Shown here one piece after another: positions 1 through 8,784 of a stretch of DNA of 43,735 nucleotides (the first letter of the stretch is position 1; each line of letters opens with the position of its first letter). Below the pieces are notes generated by a model. It ran no database searches, was not told the origin of the DNA, and saw only the letters and a program-made list of their open reading frames with translations. This DNA is from Enterovirga sp. GTDB taxonomy: Bacteria; Pseudomonadota; Alphaproteobacteria; Rhizobiales; Beijerinckiaceae. Made by a program: the position numbers and the translations under genes. The stretch is from assembly GCF_028290205.1 (NCBI RefSeq), contig NZ_JAQGKF010000147.1:1-43735 (forward strand), given 5' to 3'.

Positions 1-1
1 G

Positions 2-1639
2 CCTGGGCCGTCTCTGCGGCTGATCACGGACATGGTGGCGTACACGGTCACCCAGATCCCGAAGTGGAACCCGATCAACATCTGCAGCTACCACCTGCAG
101 GAGGCCGGGGCGACGCCGGTGCAGGAGCTCGCCTTCGCGCTCGCCACCGCCTGCGCGGTGCTGGATACGGTGCGGGAGTCCGGCGAGGTCGACGAGAGCG
201 GCTTTGCGGATGCGGTCTCGCGCATCTCCTTCTTCGTCAATGCCGGGCTGCGCTTCGTCACCGAGATCGCCAAGATGCGAGCCTTTGCCGAGCTCTGGGA
301 CGAGCTCTGCCGCGACCGCTACGGCATCACGGACGCGAAGAAGCGGATGTTCCGCTACGGCGTGCAGGTGAATTCGCTCGGGCTCACGGAGCAGCAGCCC
401 GAGAACAACGTCCACCGCATCCTGATCGAGATGCTGGCCGTGACCCTGTCCAAGAAGGCGCGGGCCCGGGCCGTGCAACTCCCGGCCTGGAACGAGGCAC
501 TGGGCCTGCCGCGGCCCTGGGACCAGCAATGGTCGCTCCGCATGCAGCAGGTGCTGGCCTACGAGACCGACCTCCTGGAGCATGACGACCTGTTCGACGG
601 CTCCCGCGTCATGGAAGCCAAGGTCGAGGCCCTGAAGGAGGCCGCCAGGGCCGAACTCGCCCGCATCGACGCCGAGGGCGGGGCCATCGCGGCCGTGGAA
701 AGCGGATCCCTGAAGCGGGCCCTCGTGGAATCGAATGCCCGCCGCATCGCCCGCGTGGAATCGGGCGAGCAGGTGGTGGTCGGCGTGAACCGCTTCCAGG
801 AGGGCGAGCCCTCGCCGCTGGTCTCCGGCGAGGGCAGCTTCCTGTCGGTGCCGGAAACCGTCGGCATGGAGGCGGTGGCCCGCATCAGGGCCTGGCGCTC
901 GGCCCGCGACGCCCGCGCGGTCGAGGCCGCCATTTCCGAACTGGCCTCCGCCGCCCGCGAAGGCCGCAACATCGTGCCGCCCTCCCTGGCCGCGGCCAAG
1001 GCCGGCGTCACCACGGGGGAGTGGGGCGAGACGCTGCGCCAGATCTTCGGCCAGTACCGGGCGCCCACCGGCGTCTCGGTCGAGACCCGCAGCGGGCCGG
1101 TCGGAGAGGACATCCGCCTCGTCGTGGCCGAACTCGCGGCCAAGATCGGCGCGGCGCCGCGCGCCCTGGTCGGCAAGCCGGGCCTCGACGGCCATTCCAA
1201 CGGCGCCGAGCAGATCGCGCTCCGGGCCCGCGATGTCGGCATGGAGGTCACCTATGAGGGCATCCGGCAGACGCCGGCCGAGATCGTCGCCCGGGCCCGC
1301 GAAACCGCCACGCACCTGATCGGGCTCTCCGTTCTGTCCGGCTCGCACGTGCCGCTGGTCCGCGAGGTCATGGCCCGGCTCAGGCTCGAGCAGCTGGACC
1401 ACATTCCCGTCGTGGTTGGCGGCATCATCTCGGCCGAGGACGAGAACGTGCTGAAGAACATGGGCGTGAGCGCGGTCTACACGCCCAAGGATTACGCGCT
1501 CGACGGCATCATGCGGGACATGGTGCGGGTGATCGAGCGGGGGCTCGCCCGACGGGAGGAGCCGGCGAGCCCGGGCTCACCGACTGCACGGGAGGACAGC
1601 GCCCCGCGCCGGCGCGTCGCGACCCGGACCGAGCGCTAG
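2..1639 (+). CDS. meaA: Ethylmalonyl-CoA mutase (5' end outside window)
   Basis: Adenosylcobalamin-dependent mutase that converts (2R)-ethylmalonyl-CoA to methylsuccinyl-CoA in the ethylmalonyl-CoA pathway, used to regenerate glyoxylate during C1/C2 growth. The frame is open from base 2, so the gene enters from the left; roughly the first 110-130 residues are missing by family length. The first visible part is the substrate-binding barrel, with PKWNPINICSYHLQEAGATP just after the first in-window ATG. The C-terminal B12 domain carries the base-off/His-on signature DGHSNG (cobalt-ligand His codon at 1193-1195), then SVLSGSH and VVGGII. The sequence resembles Methylobacterium MeaA/Ecm more than methylmalonyl-CoA mutase, because both domains are in one chain with this linker. 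The last ~30 residues are Arg/Pro-rich and probably disordered. The next gene is convergent, 7 bp away. Confidence 0.93.
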   Translation, partial: PGPSLRLITDMVAYTVTQIPKWNPINICSYHLQEAGATPVQELAFALATACAVLDTVRESGEVDESGFADAVSRISFFVNAGLRFVTEIAKMRAFAELWDELCRDRYGITDAKKRMFRYGVQVNSLGLTEQQPENNVHRILIEMLAVTLSKKARARAVQLPAWNEALGLPRPWDQQWSLRMQQVLAYETDLLEHDDLFDGSRVMEAKVEALKEAARAELARIDAEGGAIAAVESGSLKRALVESNARRIARVESGEQVVVGVNRFQEGEPSPLVSGEGSFLSVPETVGMEAVARIRAWRSARDARAVEAAISELASAAREGRNIVPPSLAAAKAGVTTGEWGETLRQIFGQYRAPTGVSVETRSGPVGEDIRLVVAELAAKIGAAPRALVGKPGLDGHSNGAEQIALRARDVGMEVTYEGIRQTPAEIVARARETATHLIGLSVLSGSHVPLVREVMARLRLEQLDHIPVVVGGIISAEDENVLKNMGVSAVYTPKDYALDGIMRDMVRVIERGLARREEPASPGSPTAREDSAPRRRVATRTER

Positions 1640-1646
1640 CCGCCGG

Positions 1647-2789
1647 TCACCCTTCGGAGGCCGGCAGGCCGAGCCCGTTCCGGCGCAGGCAGGCCTGGAT
1701 GGTCGCGCCCGCGTCCGGATGGAGGTCGAGCAGGCGCATATAGGCCATCCAGCGCCGGATATCCTCGTCCCGCTCGGACCTGTAGCTGCCCGCGTCCCAG
1801 GGCAGGGCGGCTGGCCGCCCCAGCCACTCGGCAAGCCGGCTCGCCAGTCTGTTCTCGTCGAACAGGATCAGGGCGCGGTCGGTCTGCTGTCGGCCTCGCC
1901 CGTCGAGCCCGAAGATCGAGCCGCAGCCGACATTCAAGTACGCGAGGCTTTTGACCCGCGGCCTCAGCGCACTCGCCGCCGTGCGGCGCCGGGCCCGCCG
2001 CAGGATCACCAGGACGTCCGCGTCGAGCCGGCCCAGGAGCTGCAGTGCGTGCAGGGCCGAGCCTTCGGAGAAGATGAGCCGCCGCGCCCGGCGGTACAGG
2101 CCGAGCTGGACGGACAGCTCGGTGGCTTCGGGATGAAGCACGGTCGCCCCGGCGGCTGCGAGGACCCGGTCCAGATAGGCCTCCCCGGCGAGCCGGCCGT
2201 CCGGCAAGCCCGACCGCGACACGAACAACGTGTCGAGCGCCGGTCCCGGAGGGCCATGCGCGGCCGTGACGGCGTCCATCAGGTCGAGATGCCGGCGACT
2301 CGGCCCTCCGCCGAACAGGCGCTCGGCCTGTGGTTCCACCTGGAGGCGCTGAACCAGCGTGGGCTGGCGGACCAGCACCACATGCGCCGGCGGGACCCGG
2401 AAATGCGCAAGAAGTTGCGGGAAAAAGCCCGGCGGAGGCTCGTCCCCGGGCCAGAAGCTGAAGACCAGGGGCAGGTCAGGGCCGGCGCGGCCGGCCGCCG
2501 CCGCGATCCGCATGCCGAAATCGGCCACCATGTGCCCGAAATGCGGAGACACGGGACCGCACCAGATCCCGGCCGGCAGCTCCTGCACGCGGCCGTCTGG
2601 GGGATCGGGTTTCAGATCCGCCGGGATTGGAAGGGGGCCCCGACACGTCCGCGGCGTGATCTGGAGGTGGAACCAGGGCCAGATCGGCCCCCCCTTGAAC
2701 AGGCCCCGCCGGAGCCGTCGGGTCGGGTCCGCCACCCCGTTGCGCAAGCCCTGGCTCGGCATCACGACAATGCGTTCGAATACCCGCAT
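1647..2789 (-). CDS. Glycosyltransferase family 61 (DUF563-type) protein
   Basis: About 380 residues. The middle and C-terminal parts match the DUF563 / GT61 pattern often found in capsule or surface-polysaccharide clusters: a HFGHMVADFG-like stretch, an LFVSRSGLPDGR segment, then FSEGSALHAL, which resembles the conserved G(S/A)ALH motif of the family. No signal peptide or membrane span is evident, so it is probably cytoplasmic. The chosen start is the ATG at 2789 (MRVFERIVV...). The open frame continues upstream to about 4256, but that part lies antisense to the transporter gene and reads as low-complexity Arg/Gly/Gln, so it was excluded. No other polysaccharide genes flank it, so acceptor and pathway are unknown. 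Family call fairly sure; substrate not. Confidence 0.75.
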   Translation of the reverse strand: MRVFERIVVMPSQGLRNGVADPTRRLRRGLFKGGPIWPWFHLQITPRTCRGPLPIPADLKPDPPDGRVQELPAGIWCGPVSPHFGHMVADFGMRIAAAAGRAGPDLPLVFSFWPGDEPPPGFFPQLLAHFRVPPAHVVLVRQPTLVQRLQVEPQAERLFGGGPSRRHLDLMDAVTAAHGPPGPALDTLFVSRSGLPDGRLAGEAYLDRVLAAAGATVLHPEATELSVQLGLYRRARRLIFSEGSALHALQLLGRLDADVLVILRRARRRTAASALRPRVKSLAYLNVGCGSIFGLDGRGRQQTDRALILFDENRLASRLAEWLGRPAALPWDAGSYRSERDEDIRRWMAYMRLLDLHPDAGATIQACLRRNGLGLPASEG

Positions 2790-2936
2790 TCCGCCCCGCG
2801 CGTCCCCTTGAACCGGCCTGATGCCGTCCGAAGCGGCACCGCAGCATACCGGCCGCGGCACCGGCGGACCATGCCGGCACCGGGAGGCGGCTTCGAGGGA
2901 TGACCCGGTCGCCGCCGTCGCGTATGCCCGGCGGGC

Positions 2937-4097
2937 ATGATCCAGCCTCTGTCCGCCGGCCTCCTGGTCGGGATCGTCGGCTACGCCTCGACCTTCGCGC
3001 TCGTGCTCAAGGGCCTGCAGATGGTCGGAGCCACGCAGGAGCAGGCGGCCTCGGGGCTGCTGGCCGTCCTGCTGGTCAAGGGCTGCCTGGCCATCGGGCT
3101 CAGCCTGCGCACCCGCATGCCGATCTCCATCGCCTGGTCGACGCCCGGCGCCGCGCTGCTGATCTCCACCGGCATGCCGGAGGGAGGCTTTCCCGTCGCG
3201 GTGGGTGCCTTTCTCCTGGTCGCGGTGCTGCTGGTCGCGGCCGGGCTCTGGACGCCCTTCGGCCGGGCTGTCGCCTCCATCCCGCTGCCGCTCGCCAGCG
3301 CCATGCTGGCCGGCATCCTGTTCGGCATCTGCACGGCCCCGGTGCGGGCCGCCGCCGCGCTGCCCTGGCTGGCGATCCCGGTGATCCTCGTCTGGGCCCT
3401 GGCGCTCCGCTTCGCCCGGCCTTACGCCGTGCCGCTCGCCGTGCTGCTGACGGCCGTTCTGGTCGCCGTGGCGACGCCGCTGCCGCCGGCCGCGCTCGCC
3501 GACCTCATGCCGCGCCCCGTCTTCGTGATGCCGGCTTTCAGCCTGGACGCAGCGATCGGCATCGCCGTCCCGCTCTTCATCGTCACCATGGCGTCCCAAA
3601 ACGTACCGGGCCTCGCCGTGCTGCGGGCCAACGGCTACCGGCCGGCCGTCGGTCCGATCTTCGTCGCGACCGGGTTGGCGAGCGGGCTCGCCGGGCTGTT
3701 CGGCGGCCACACGCTCAATCTGGCGGCCATCACGGCCGCTCTCTGCGCGGGTCCGGAGGCCCATCCGGATCCGGCCAAGCGCTACCTCGCCGGTGTCGCG
3801 GCGGGCGCGACCTATGTCGTGCTGGGGCTTCTGGCGAGCCTTGCGGCCGCCTTCGTGGTCGCCTCGCCGCCCTTGCTGATCGAGTCGGTGGCCGGGCTGG
3901 CGCTTCTCGGCAGTTTCGCGGCGGCGTTGCAGACCGCCTTGTCCCGCGAGGAGGACCGGATGCCGGCCGCCGTGGCCTTTGTGACGGCAGCATCCGGGAC
4001 CAGTTTCTTCGGCATCGGGGCAGCGTTTTGGGGGTTGGTGGCCGGCGGCGCGCTGATGTGGCTGTTTCGAACAGGTCTTCGTCCTCGGGTCTCCTGA
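2937..4097 (+). CDS. benE: BenE-family benzoate/H+ symporter-like transporter
   Basis: Integral inner-membrane protein of 386 residues made almost entirely of hydrophobic helices, the usual length for BenE/YdcO. It shows the family features STPGAALL near residue 68, a LFGGHTLNLAAITAALC block near 255-270, and a C-terminal FFGIGAAFWGL helix. Known BenE members import benzoate with protons; the substrate here is inferred only from family membership, since no benzoate-degradation genes are in the window. The ATG at 2937 begins directly with the first membrane helix, as in homologues. No strong ribosome-binding site precedes it. It stands alone on the plus strand between a convergent glycosyltransferase-side gap and the next small gene. 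Confidence 0.88.
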   Translation: MIQPLSAGLLVGIVGYASTFALVLKGLQMVGATQEQAASGLLAVLLVKGCLAIGLSLRTRMPISIAWSTPGAALLISTGMPEGGFPVAVGAFLLVAVLLVAAGLWTPFGRAVASIPLPLASAMLAGILFGICTAPVRAAAALPWLAIPVILVWALALRFARPYAVPLAVLLTAVLVAVATPLPPAALADLMPRPVFVMPAFSLDAAIGIAVPLFIVTMASQNVPGLAVLRANGYRPAVGPIFVATGLASGLAGLFGGHTLNLAAITAALCAGPEAHPDPAKRYLAGVAAGATYVVLGLLASLAAAFVVASPPLLIESVAGLALLGSFAAALQTALSREEDRMPAAVAFVTAASGTSFFGIGAAFWGLVAGGALMWLFRTGLRPRVS

Positions 4098-4171
4098 AAG
4101 CGTGAAGGAACCAACGCGCCTCTCCCCGATTAGCGGGCACTGGGCCCGTGAGGGCTTTTGGAGAGCGCCTG

Positions 4172-4480
4172 ATGAGACAGCTTTTTCTATCGGCCGTTGC
4201 AGCCGGCCTGATGTTCGGGGTGACCCTGCCCGCCAGCACCGCGGCCAACGCGGCACCGGCCGCCGCGGCCGCCATCGCGACGCCGGACAGCGGGGTCGAG
4301 TCGGTGCGCTACATGCGCCAGTCGCATTACCGTCGCCGCGCCATGCATCGCCGCTCGGCCTATCGCGGCCGGGTCTCGCGTCGGGCGAGGGCGCCGTCGC
4401 AGGCCGGCAACGCCCGCAATCCGGAGCGTCCCGTCTACCAGCAGCAGCAGGGCCAGACGACGGGCGGCCCGCGCTACTGA
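4172..4480 (+). CDS. Small secreted basic protein, unknown function
   Basis: 102 residues. The first ~27 residues form a Sec-type signal peptide (MRQLFLSAVAAGLMFG...) ending with an Ala-rich cleavage region. The mature part contains a His/Tyr/Arg-rich stretch (HYRRRAMHRRSAYRGRVSRR) and a Gln/Gly tail. A GTG at 4148 in the same frame would extend it, but GGAGAG at 4160-4165 lies 6 nt ahead of the ATG at 4172, so that start was chosen. It ends 9 bp before the convergent PLP-enzyme gene. No family recognised; composition resembles small periplasmic proteins common in Methylobacteriaceae. Confidence 0.65.
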   Translation: MRQLFLSAVAAGLMFGVTLPASTAANAAPAAAAAIATPDSGVESVRYMRQSHYRRRAMHRRSAYRGRVSRRARAPSQAGNARNPERPVYQQQQGQTTGGPRY

Positions 4481-4489
4481 GCGCGCCGC

Positions 4490-5647
4490 TCAGGCGTGAG
4501 CGGCCCTGAGCGCCACGTCCAGGTCATGCAGCAGATCGGCCGGGGTCTCGACCCCGGTCGACAGCCGGAGCAGATCCGGCGGGCAGGGGCTCCCCGGCCC
4601 CTCGACCGAGGCCCGATGCTCGATCAGGCTCTCGGTGCTGCCGAGCGAGGTCGCGCGCTTCCACAAGCGCACGCGGGCGGCCGTCGCGATGGCGGCCGCC
4701 TCGCCGCCGCGCACCTGCACGGACAGCATGTAGCCGAAGCCGTTCTCCATCTGCCGCGCCGCGACATCGTGGCCAGGGTGCTGAGTCAGGCCCGGATAGA
4801 GCACGCGGGCAACATCGGGATGCCGGCTCAGGGCGTGGGCCAGTTCGGCCGCGCCCGCCGCCTGGGCCGTCTGGCGCACAAACAGCGTCTTCAGACCGCG
4901 CTGCAGCAGGTAGGCCTCGAAGGGGCCCAGGATCGACCCGTTGCCTGACCGGATGGCGGCGAGCCTCTCCCAATAGCCATCGGCCTCCCGGCCGGCCAAC
5001 ACACCGGCGATCACGTCCGAATGGCCGTTCAGGATCTTGGTTGCCGAGTGCATGACGATGTCGGCGCCAAGCGTCAGGGGGCGCGTGTGAACCGGCGAGG
5101 CGCAGGTCGAGTCGACGGCGAGCCGGGCTCCGGCCGCATGCGCGATGCGGGCCGCCTCGGCGATGTCCGTCACTGTCCAGAGCGGGTTCGAGGGCGTCTC
5201 CACCCAGACCAGCTTGGTCCGTCCGGGCACCACCGCGGCCCGCAACTTGGCCGGGTCGTCCGTTTCCACGAAATCGACCTCGAGCCCGAAGCGCCGTCCC
5301 TCGGTCTGCAGCCACCGGCGCAGAGCCCAGTACATGACGGCCGAGGCGACCACGTGGTCGCCGCGATCGAGAGCAAGGAAACAGGCCGTCGCGGCGGCCA
5401 TGCCGGAGCCGAACAGGAGGGCGCCCGCCGGTGCCTCTTCGAGGGTGGCCAGCAGTGCCTCGGTGTCCCGCACGGTGGCGTTGTCCGGCCGCCCGTAGAT
5501 GTAGCCGGCCGGATAGGTGTTGTCGGGGTCGCGAATGAACGTGGTCGCGAGGTGGAGCGGCCGCACCACGGCCCGCGTGGCCGGGTCGGTGAAACCGAGG
5601 GCCTGGGCGGCGAGGCTCGCCGGGGACCAGGGCGGGGACTCGCTCAT
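4490..5647 (-). CDS. Cys/Met metabolism PLP-dependent enzyme (cystathionine gamma-synthase family)
   Basis: 385 residues, typical length for the family. The Schiff-base lysine sits in HSATKILNGHSD (around residue 207). The phosphate-contact tyrosine and arginine of the neighbouring subunit are in YIYGRPDNATV (family motif YxR), and ETPSNPL and AVDST carry the usual cofactor contacts. Possible activities are cystathionine gamma-synthase, O-acylhomoserine sulfhydrylase, cystathionine beta-lyase or methionine gamma-lyase. Sequence alone does not separate these, so no symbol is given. It is far from metX-metW (about 16 kb), so no operon supports a methionine-biosynthetic role. It is divergent from tspO, with a 130-bp gap. 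Confidence 0.88.
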   Translation of the reverse strand: MSESPPWSPASLAAQALGFTDPATRAVVRPLHLATTFIRDPDNTYPAGYIYGRPDNATVRDTEALLATLEEAPAGALLFGSGMAAATACFLALDRGDHVVASAVMYWALRRWLQTEGRRFGLEVDFVETDDPAKLRAAVVPGRTKLVWVETPSNPLWTVTDIAEAARIAHAAGARLAVDSTCASPVHTRPLTLGADIVMHSATKILNGHSDVIAGVLAGREADGYWERLAAIRSGNGSILGPFEAYLLQRGLKTLFVRQTAQAAGAAELAHALSRHPDVARVLYPGLTQHPGHDVAARQMENGFGYMLSVQVRGGEAAAIATAARVRLWKRATSLGSTESLIEHRASVEGPGSPCPPDLLRLSTGVETPADLLHDLDVALRAAHA

Positions 5648-5777
5648 GCGCGGCGACCTTTCAGGCGAGGCCGCGCCCGGCGGCCGGGCTCGGATCTAGC
5701 AGAGCGCCTTTGCCGGCGAAACGTGGTGGTCGAACGGGAGATCGGGCATCATCCCGGCGGAACAGGGCGGGCGGGAC

Positions 5778-6284
5778 GTGGCCGGAACAGAGAAACACGA
5801 GCGGCCGGCCCGGATCGTCACGCTGCCGCAGGTGCTCGCCTCGACGATTCCGGTCGCGGCTGTCGCCCTGTCCTCGTCGCTGGCGACCCGGCCCCGGATC
5901 GGGGATTGGTATGCGGGCCTCGCCAAACCGTGGCTGACGCCGCCGAACGGGGTCTTCCCCGTGGTCTGGACGGTTCTGTTCGTCGTGATGGCTTATGCCG
6001 TGTGGCGGATCGTCTCGCTGGCCCAGCCCCCCGTGGGCCAGCGGCCGGCCACCGTCTGGTTCTTTGTCCAGCTCGCGCTCAATGGGGCATGGTCGTGGGC
6101 CTTTTTCGGCCTGCGCAGCCCGGCGGCCGGCGCCGTCACCATTCTGTGCCTGCTGGCCGCAATCCTGGTGACCGTGCACCTGTTCTGGCGGCTCGACCGA
6201 ACGGCCGCGCTGCTGCTGGTGCCGTATTCGGCCTGGGTCGGTTTCGCGGTCTACCTCAATTTCGGCGTGCTGCGCCTCAACTAG
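5778..6284 (+). CDS. tspO: TspO/MBR family tryptophan-rich sensory protein
   Basis: 168-residue membrane protein with five predicted helices. Diagnostic stretches are WYAGLAKPWLTPPNGVF after the first helix, WTVLFVVMAYAVW, FFVQLALNGAWSWAFFG and YSAWVGFAVYLNF, the standard TspO order. Family members bind porphyrins and other hydrophobic ligands, and in alphaproteobacteria TspO modulates tetrapyrrole-linked gene expression. The start is the GTG at 5778, preceded by a G-rich stretch; no ATG fits in frame before the first helix. The last 8 bp overlap the 3' end of the convergent cpdR gene. Confidence 0.88.
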   Translation: MAGTEKHERPARIVTLPQVLASTIPVAAVALSSSLATRPRIGDWYAGLAKPWLTPPNGVFPVVWTVLFVVMAYAVWRIVSLAQPPVGQRPATVWFFVQLALNGAWSWAFFGLRSPAAGAVTILCLLAAILVTVHLFWRLDRTAALLLVPYSAWVGFAVYLNFGVLRLN

Positions 6285-6654
6285 CCGCCCGCCGCTCCAG
6301 CACCGCCGCGACCCCCGCCCGAAGCTCGGCCAGCGAGAACGGCTTCGTCAGCACGTCCGCCACGATGGTATCGAGGTTTCGCGCCCGCTCGCGCTGGTCG
6401 GCATAGCCGGTCATCAGCATCACGGTCAGTTCCGGGTAGTCGCGCTTGGCCGCGAGCGCCAGCGCGATGCCGTCCATCACCGGCATCCGGATGTCGGTCA
6501 GGACGAGGTCGAAGGCGCCCCCGGTTTCGTTCAGACGGTCCATGGCGTCCGAACCGTCCACGGCGACCGTGATGACGTGCCCATCGAGCTCGAGCCCGCG
6601 CCTCAGGAAGGTGCGGACCGCCTCTTCGTCGTCAACCAGCAGGATCTTGGCCAC
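6277..6654 (-). CDS. cpdR: CpdR-like single-domain response regulator
   Basis: 125 residues consisting of a receiver domain only. It has the acidic pair in LLVDDEEAVR, the phospho-acceptor Asp in LVLTDIRMPVMDG, Thr in MLMTGYAD and Lys in VLTKPFSLAEL. This short form, with RTFLRRGLE after the acidic pair, matches CpdR, which in Caulobacter is phosphorylated through CckA-ChpT and primes the ClpXP protease when unphosphorylated. The start is GTG at 6654, one base after the stop of hpt, giving the usual family N-terminus; a longer open frame begins at 6699 but overlaps hpt. The hpt-cpdR arrangement is common in Hyphomicrobiales and supports the call. Probably cotranscribed with hpt. Confidence 0.85.
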   Translation of the reverse strand: MAKILLVDDEEAVRTFLRRGLELDGHVITVAVDGSDAMDRLNETGGAFDLVLTDIRMPVMDGIALALAAKRDYPELTVMLMTGYADQRERARNLDTIVADVLTKPFSLAELRAGVAAVLERRAAS

Positions 6655-6655
6655 G

Positions 6656-7228
6656 TCAGCGGGTCCGGTCGTCGAACAGGTCCGGCTCGGCCGCTCCATG
6701 CGCGACCACGCCCACGAAGGGCAACTGCCTGAAGCTGTGCGCGACGTCCATCCCGTACCCCACCACGAACATGTCCGGGCACGTAAAGCCGACGAAATCG
6801 GCCTCGATCTGGACGGCGCGCCGCGACTTTTTCTCCAGCAGCACCGCCACGAGCACGCGCCGAGCGCCGCGCGCCATCAGGAGGTCCTTGGCAAAGGAGA
6901 GGGTCCGACCCGATTCGAGGATGTCGTCCACCAGGAGGACGTCGCGGCCGACGACCTCGCTCTCGATATCGCGCAGCACCGTGACCTGCCCGCTCGACAC
7001 GGTGCCGGTGCCGTAGCTCGACAGGTGGATGAACTCGACTTGCGGCGCCGCGTCGACCCGGTGCAAGGCTCGAATCAGGTCCGCGGCGAACATGAAGCTG
7101 CCCTTCAGCACTGCCACCACGAGGAGGTCGGGCGAACTCGCCGCGACGATGGCCTGAGCCATCTCCTGGTTGCGCCGGGCGATCTGGTTCTCGTCAAAAA
7201 GGGTGCGGATCTGGTGAGATGGCTTCAT
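6656..7228 (-). CDS. hpt: Hypoxanthine phosphoribosyltransferase
   Basis: 190 residues. Salvages hypoxanthine or guanine with PRPP to make IMP or GMP. The PRPP loop is VLLVDDILESGRTL (a D-D variant of the EDIIDTG loop). AVLKGSFMFAADLIR precedes it, VEFIHLSSYG is the flexible-loop region, and FVGFTCPDMFVVGYGMD is the base-binding hood. The start is the ATG at 7228 (MKPSHQIRTLF), which matches family length. Upstream in-frame extension to 7393 lies over the zinc-ribbon gene and was rejected. It is followed by cpdR with a 1-nt gap, and the zinc-ribbon gene ends 20 bp upstream, so all three may be cotranscribed. Confidence 0.9.
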   Translation of the reverse strand: MKPSHQIRTLFDENQIARRNQEMAQAIVAASSPDLLVVAVLKGSFMFAADLIRALHRVDAAPQVEFIHLSSYGTGTVSSGQVTVLRDIESEVVGRDVLLVDDILESGRTLSFAKDLLMARGARRVLVAVLLEKKSRRAVQIEADFVGFTCPDMFVVGYGMDVAHSFRQLPFVGVVAHGAAEPDLFDDRTR

Positions 7229-7248
7229 CGGAGAAGACTGGCACAACG

Positions 7249-8031
7249 TCAGCGCAGCGCAACCTTGCCGCGTCCGGGATGCCGGAAACGGACCACCACC
7301 TGGCGGCCCGCGGGGGGTGGGGAGGCGAGGCGCGCCCGGAACGTAGCCCGCATCTTGGGAGCGAGTTCCCCCTGTGGCGGCTGGACGGACCAAGCGTACA
7401 GCATGTCCCCCGCCTCACCCTCGATTACCATCTCGAGCGGCGGCACGGCCAGCGTCCGGCCAGTCGGATTGACGATCTCGCCACCCACGATCAGCACCGG
7501 CGCTCCGTTCTCGCTGTCCAAGGTCGACGTCGTGGCGGCCAGATCCAGCCCGACGAGGTTGACCGGCAGGCCCAGCGCCGAAAACAGGGTCGCGGTTCCC
7601 GGCAGAGCTGCCACGATAGGGCCCCTGAGCAGCAGCGCGGGCGGAAGAAGGAGCACCAGCAGCATGGCCGCGGCCATGCCGACGCTGCGGCCGATCCGCG
7701 CCTGCCCGGGTTTGCCCCGTCCGCTCCCGGGCTTCTTGCGGCGAACCGGCTTGGCCCGGGCCGCGAGCGCCCGGGGCACGATGGCGTGCGGTTCCGGCTC
7801 GATCACCAGCACGCGGTCGCCGGCGAACGCGGTCGGCGGGCTCGGGGCGGCCGCCTCGGCGCCGAAGCGGTCATCCTCCGCCCCGGGGCTCTGGTCGGCC
7901 CCGTCTTGCGGGCGCGGCAGGGTGAACCAGCTTTCCCGACAGGCCGCGCATCGTACCTTGCGGCCGCCCGACCCGATTCGGTCCGCGGCGATCTCGTAGG
8001 TGCTGGCGCAGGACGGGCAGGTGATGATCAT
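7249..8031 (-). CDS. MJ0042-type zinc-ribbon membrane protein
   Basis: 260 residues. The N-terminus is a zinc ribbon with two CxxC pairs: CPSC at residues 5-8 and CAAC at about 28-31. An acidic/Pro-rich linker and a basic patch (KPVRRKKPGSGRGKPG) follow, then one membrane helix around residues 120-145 and a C-terminal extracytoplasmic domain containing LIVGGEIVNPTGR and VVRFRHPG. The C-terminal part looks like the DUF3426-type domain that often accompanies this zinc ribbon. The ATG at 8031 starts directly with the ribbon. It is divergent from ftsE (66-bp gap); this neighbourhood is widely conserved in Hyphomicrobiales. Exact role unknown. Confidence 0.8.
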   Translation of the reverse strand: MIITCPSCASTYEIAADRIGSGGRKVRCAACRESWFTLPRPQDGADQSPGAEDDRFGAEAAAPSPPTAFAGDRVLVIEPEPHAIVPRALAARAKPVRRKKPGSGRGKPGQARIGRSVGMAAAMLLVLLLPPALLLRGPIVAALPGTATLFSALGLPVNLVGLDLAATTSTLDSENGAPVLIVGGEIVNPTGRTLAVPPLEMVIEGEAGDMLYAWSVQPPQGELAPKMRATFRARLASPPPAGRQVVVRFRHPGRGKVALR

Positions 8032-8097
8032 GACGGGATCGCTGGAGCTGCCCCTTTTGGCCCAAAACCCCTTGTCGGCTGGCTTGGTTAACCCGCC

Positions 8098-8784
8098 GTG
8101 AACCCCTTCGAGGACCAGCCGCCCTCCGTCGAGTTCGACGGGGTCGGCTTTCGCTACGGCCGCGGTCCCGAAATCCTGCAGGACCTCCGCTTCACACTGC
8201 AGCCCGGCTCCTTCCACTTCCTGTCCGGGCCCTCGGGGGCCGGCAAGACGACGCTGATCCGGCTGATGCTGCTCGCGGTGCGGCCGACCCGCGGCCTCAT
8301 GCGCCTGTTCGGCGCCGATGCCGGCCGGCTGGCAGGACCGGCCCTCACCGCGACCCGCCGCCGGATGGGGGTCGTGTTCCAGGATTTCCGCCTGCTGGAC
8401 CACCTGACGCTGTACCAGAACGTCGCCCTGCCGCTCGTCGTCCAGGGCTACGAGGAGGCGACCTTTCGGGGCGAGGTGTTGGAATTGCTGCAATGGGTCG
8501 GGCTCGACCGGGAGGCCGGCACGCTGCCGCCGACCCTGTCGGGCGGGGAGAAGCAGCGCGCGGCCATCGCCAGGGCGCTGATCGCGAAGCCGCAGTTGAT
8601 CCTGGCCGACGAGCCGACCGGCAATGTCGATCCCGCCATGGCGCGGCGCCTGCTGCACCTGTTCGTCGAGCTCAACCGCTTCGGCACCTCCGTGGTCATC
8701 GCCACCCATGATGTGGCCCTGATGGACCAGGTCGAAGCGAGCCGCCTCATCCTGGCCGACGGCCGGGTCTACGTGGATCCATGA
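8098..8784 (+). CDS. ftsE: Cell division ATP-binding protein FtsE
   Basis: 228-residue ABC ATPase. Walker A is GPSGAGKTT (around residues 44-52), the Q-loop is in VVFQDFRLLDH, the signature is LSGGEKQR, Walker B is LILADEPTGN, and the H-loop is IATHD. FtsE pairs with FtsX at the divisome and couples ATP hydrolysis to periplasmic peptidoglycan hydrolase activation. The start is GTG at 8098 and the stop overlaps the ftsX ATG by 4 nt, so the two are translationally coupled. The N-terminal extension before the first beta strand is short, as usual. Confidence 0.92.
   Translation: MNPFEDQPPSVEFDGVGFRYGRGPEILQDLRFTLQPGSFHFLSGPSGAGKTTLIRLMLLAVRPTRGLMRLFGADAGRLAGPALTATRRRMGVVFQDFRLLDHLTLYQNVALPLVVQGYEEATFRGEVLELLQWVGLDREAGTLPPTLSGGEKQRAAIARALIAKPQLILADEPTGNVDPAMARRLLHLFVELNRFGTSVVIATHDVALMDQVEASRLILADGRVYVDP

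Noticed and set aside
2790-4256. Upstream in-frame extension of the GT61 gene (an 869-residue minus-strand open frame in total)
   Set aside because: It lies antisense to the BenE-type transporter gene and translates as low-complexity Arg/Gly/Gln; the recognisable domain starts only after ATG 2789.
5021-6406. 461-residue plus-strand open frame
   Set aside because: Antisense to the PLP enzyme and out of frame with tspO; low-complexity Gly/Arg composition and no domain signature.
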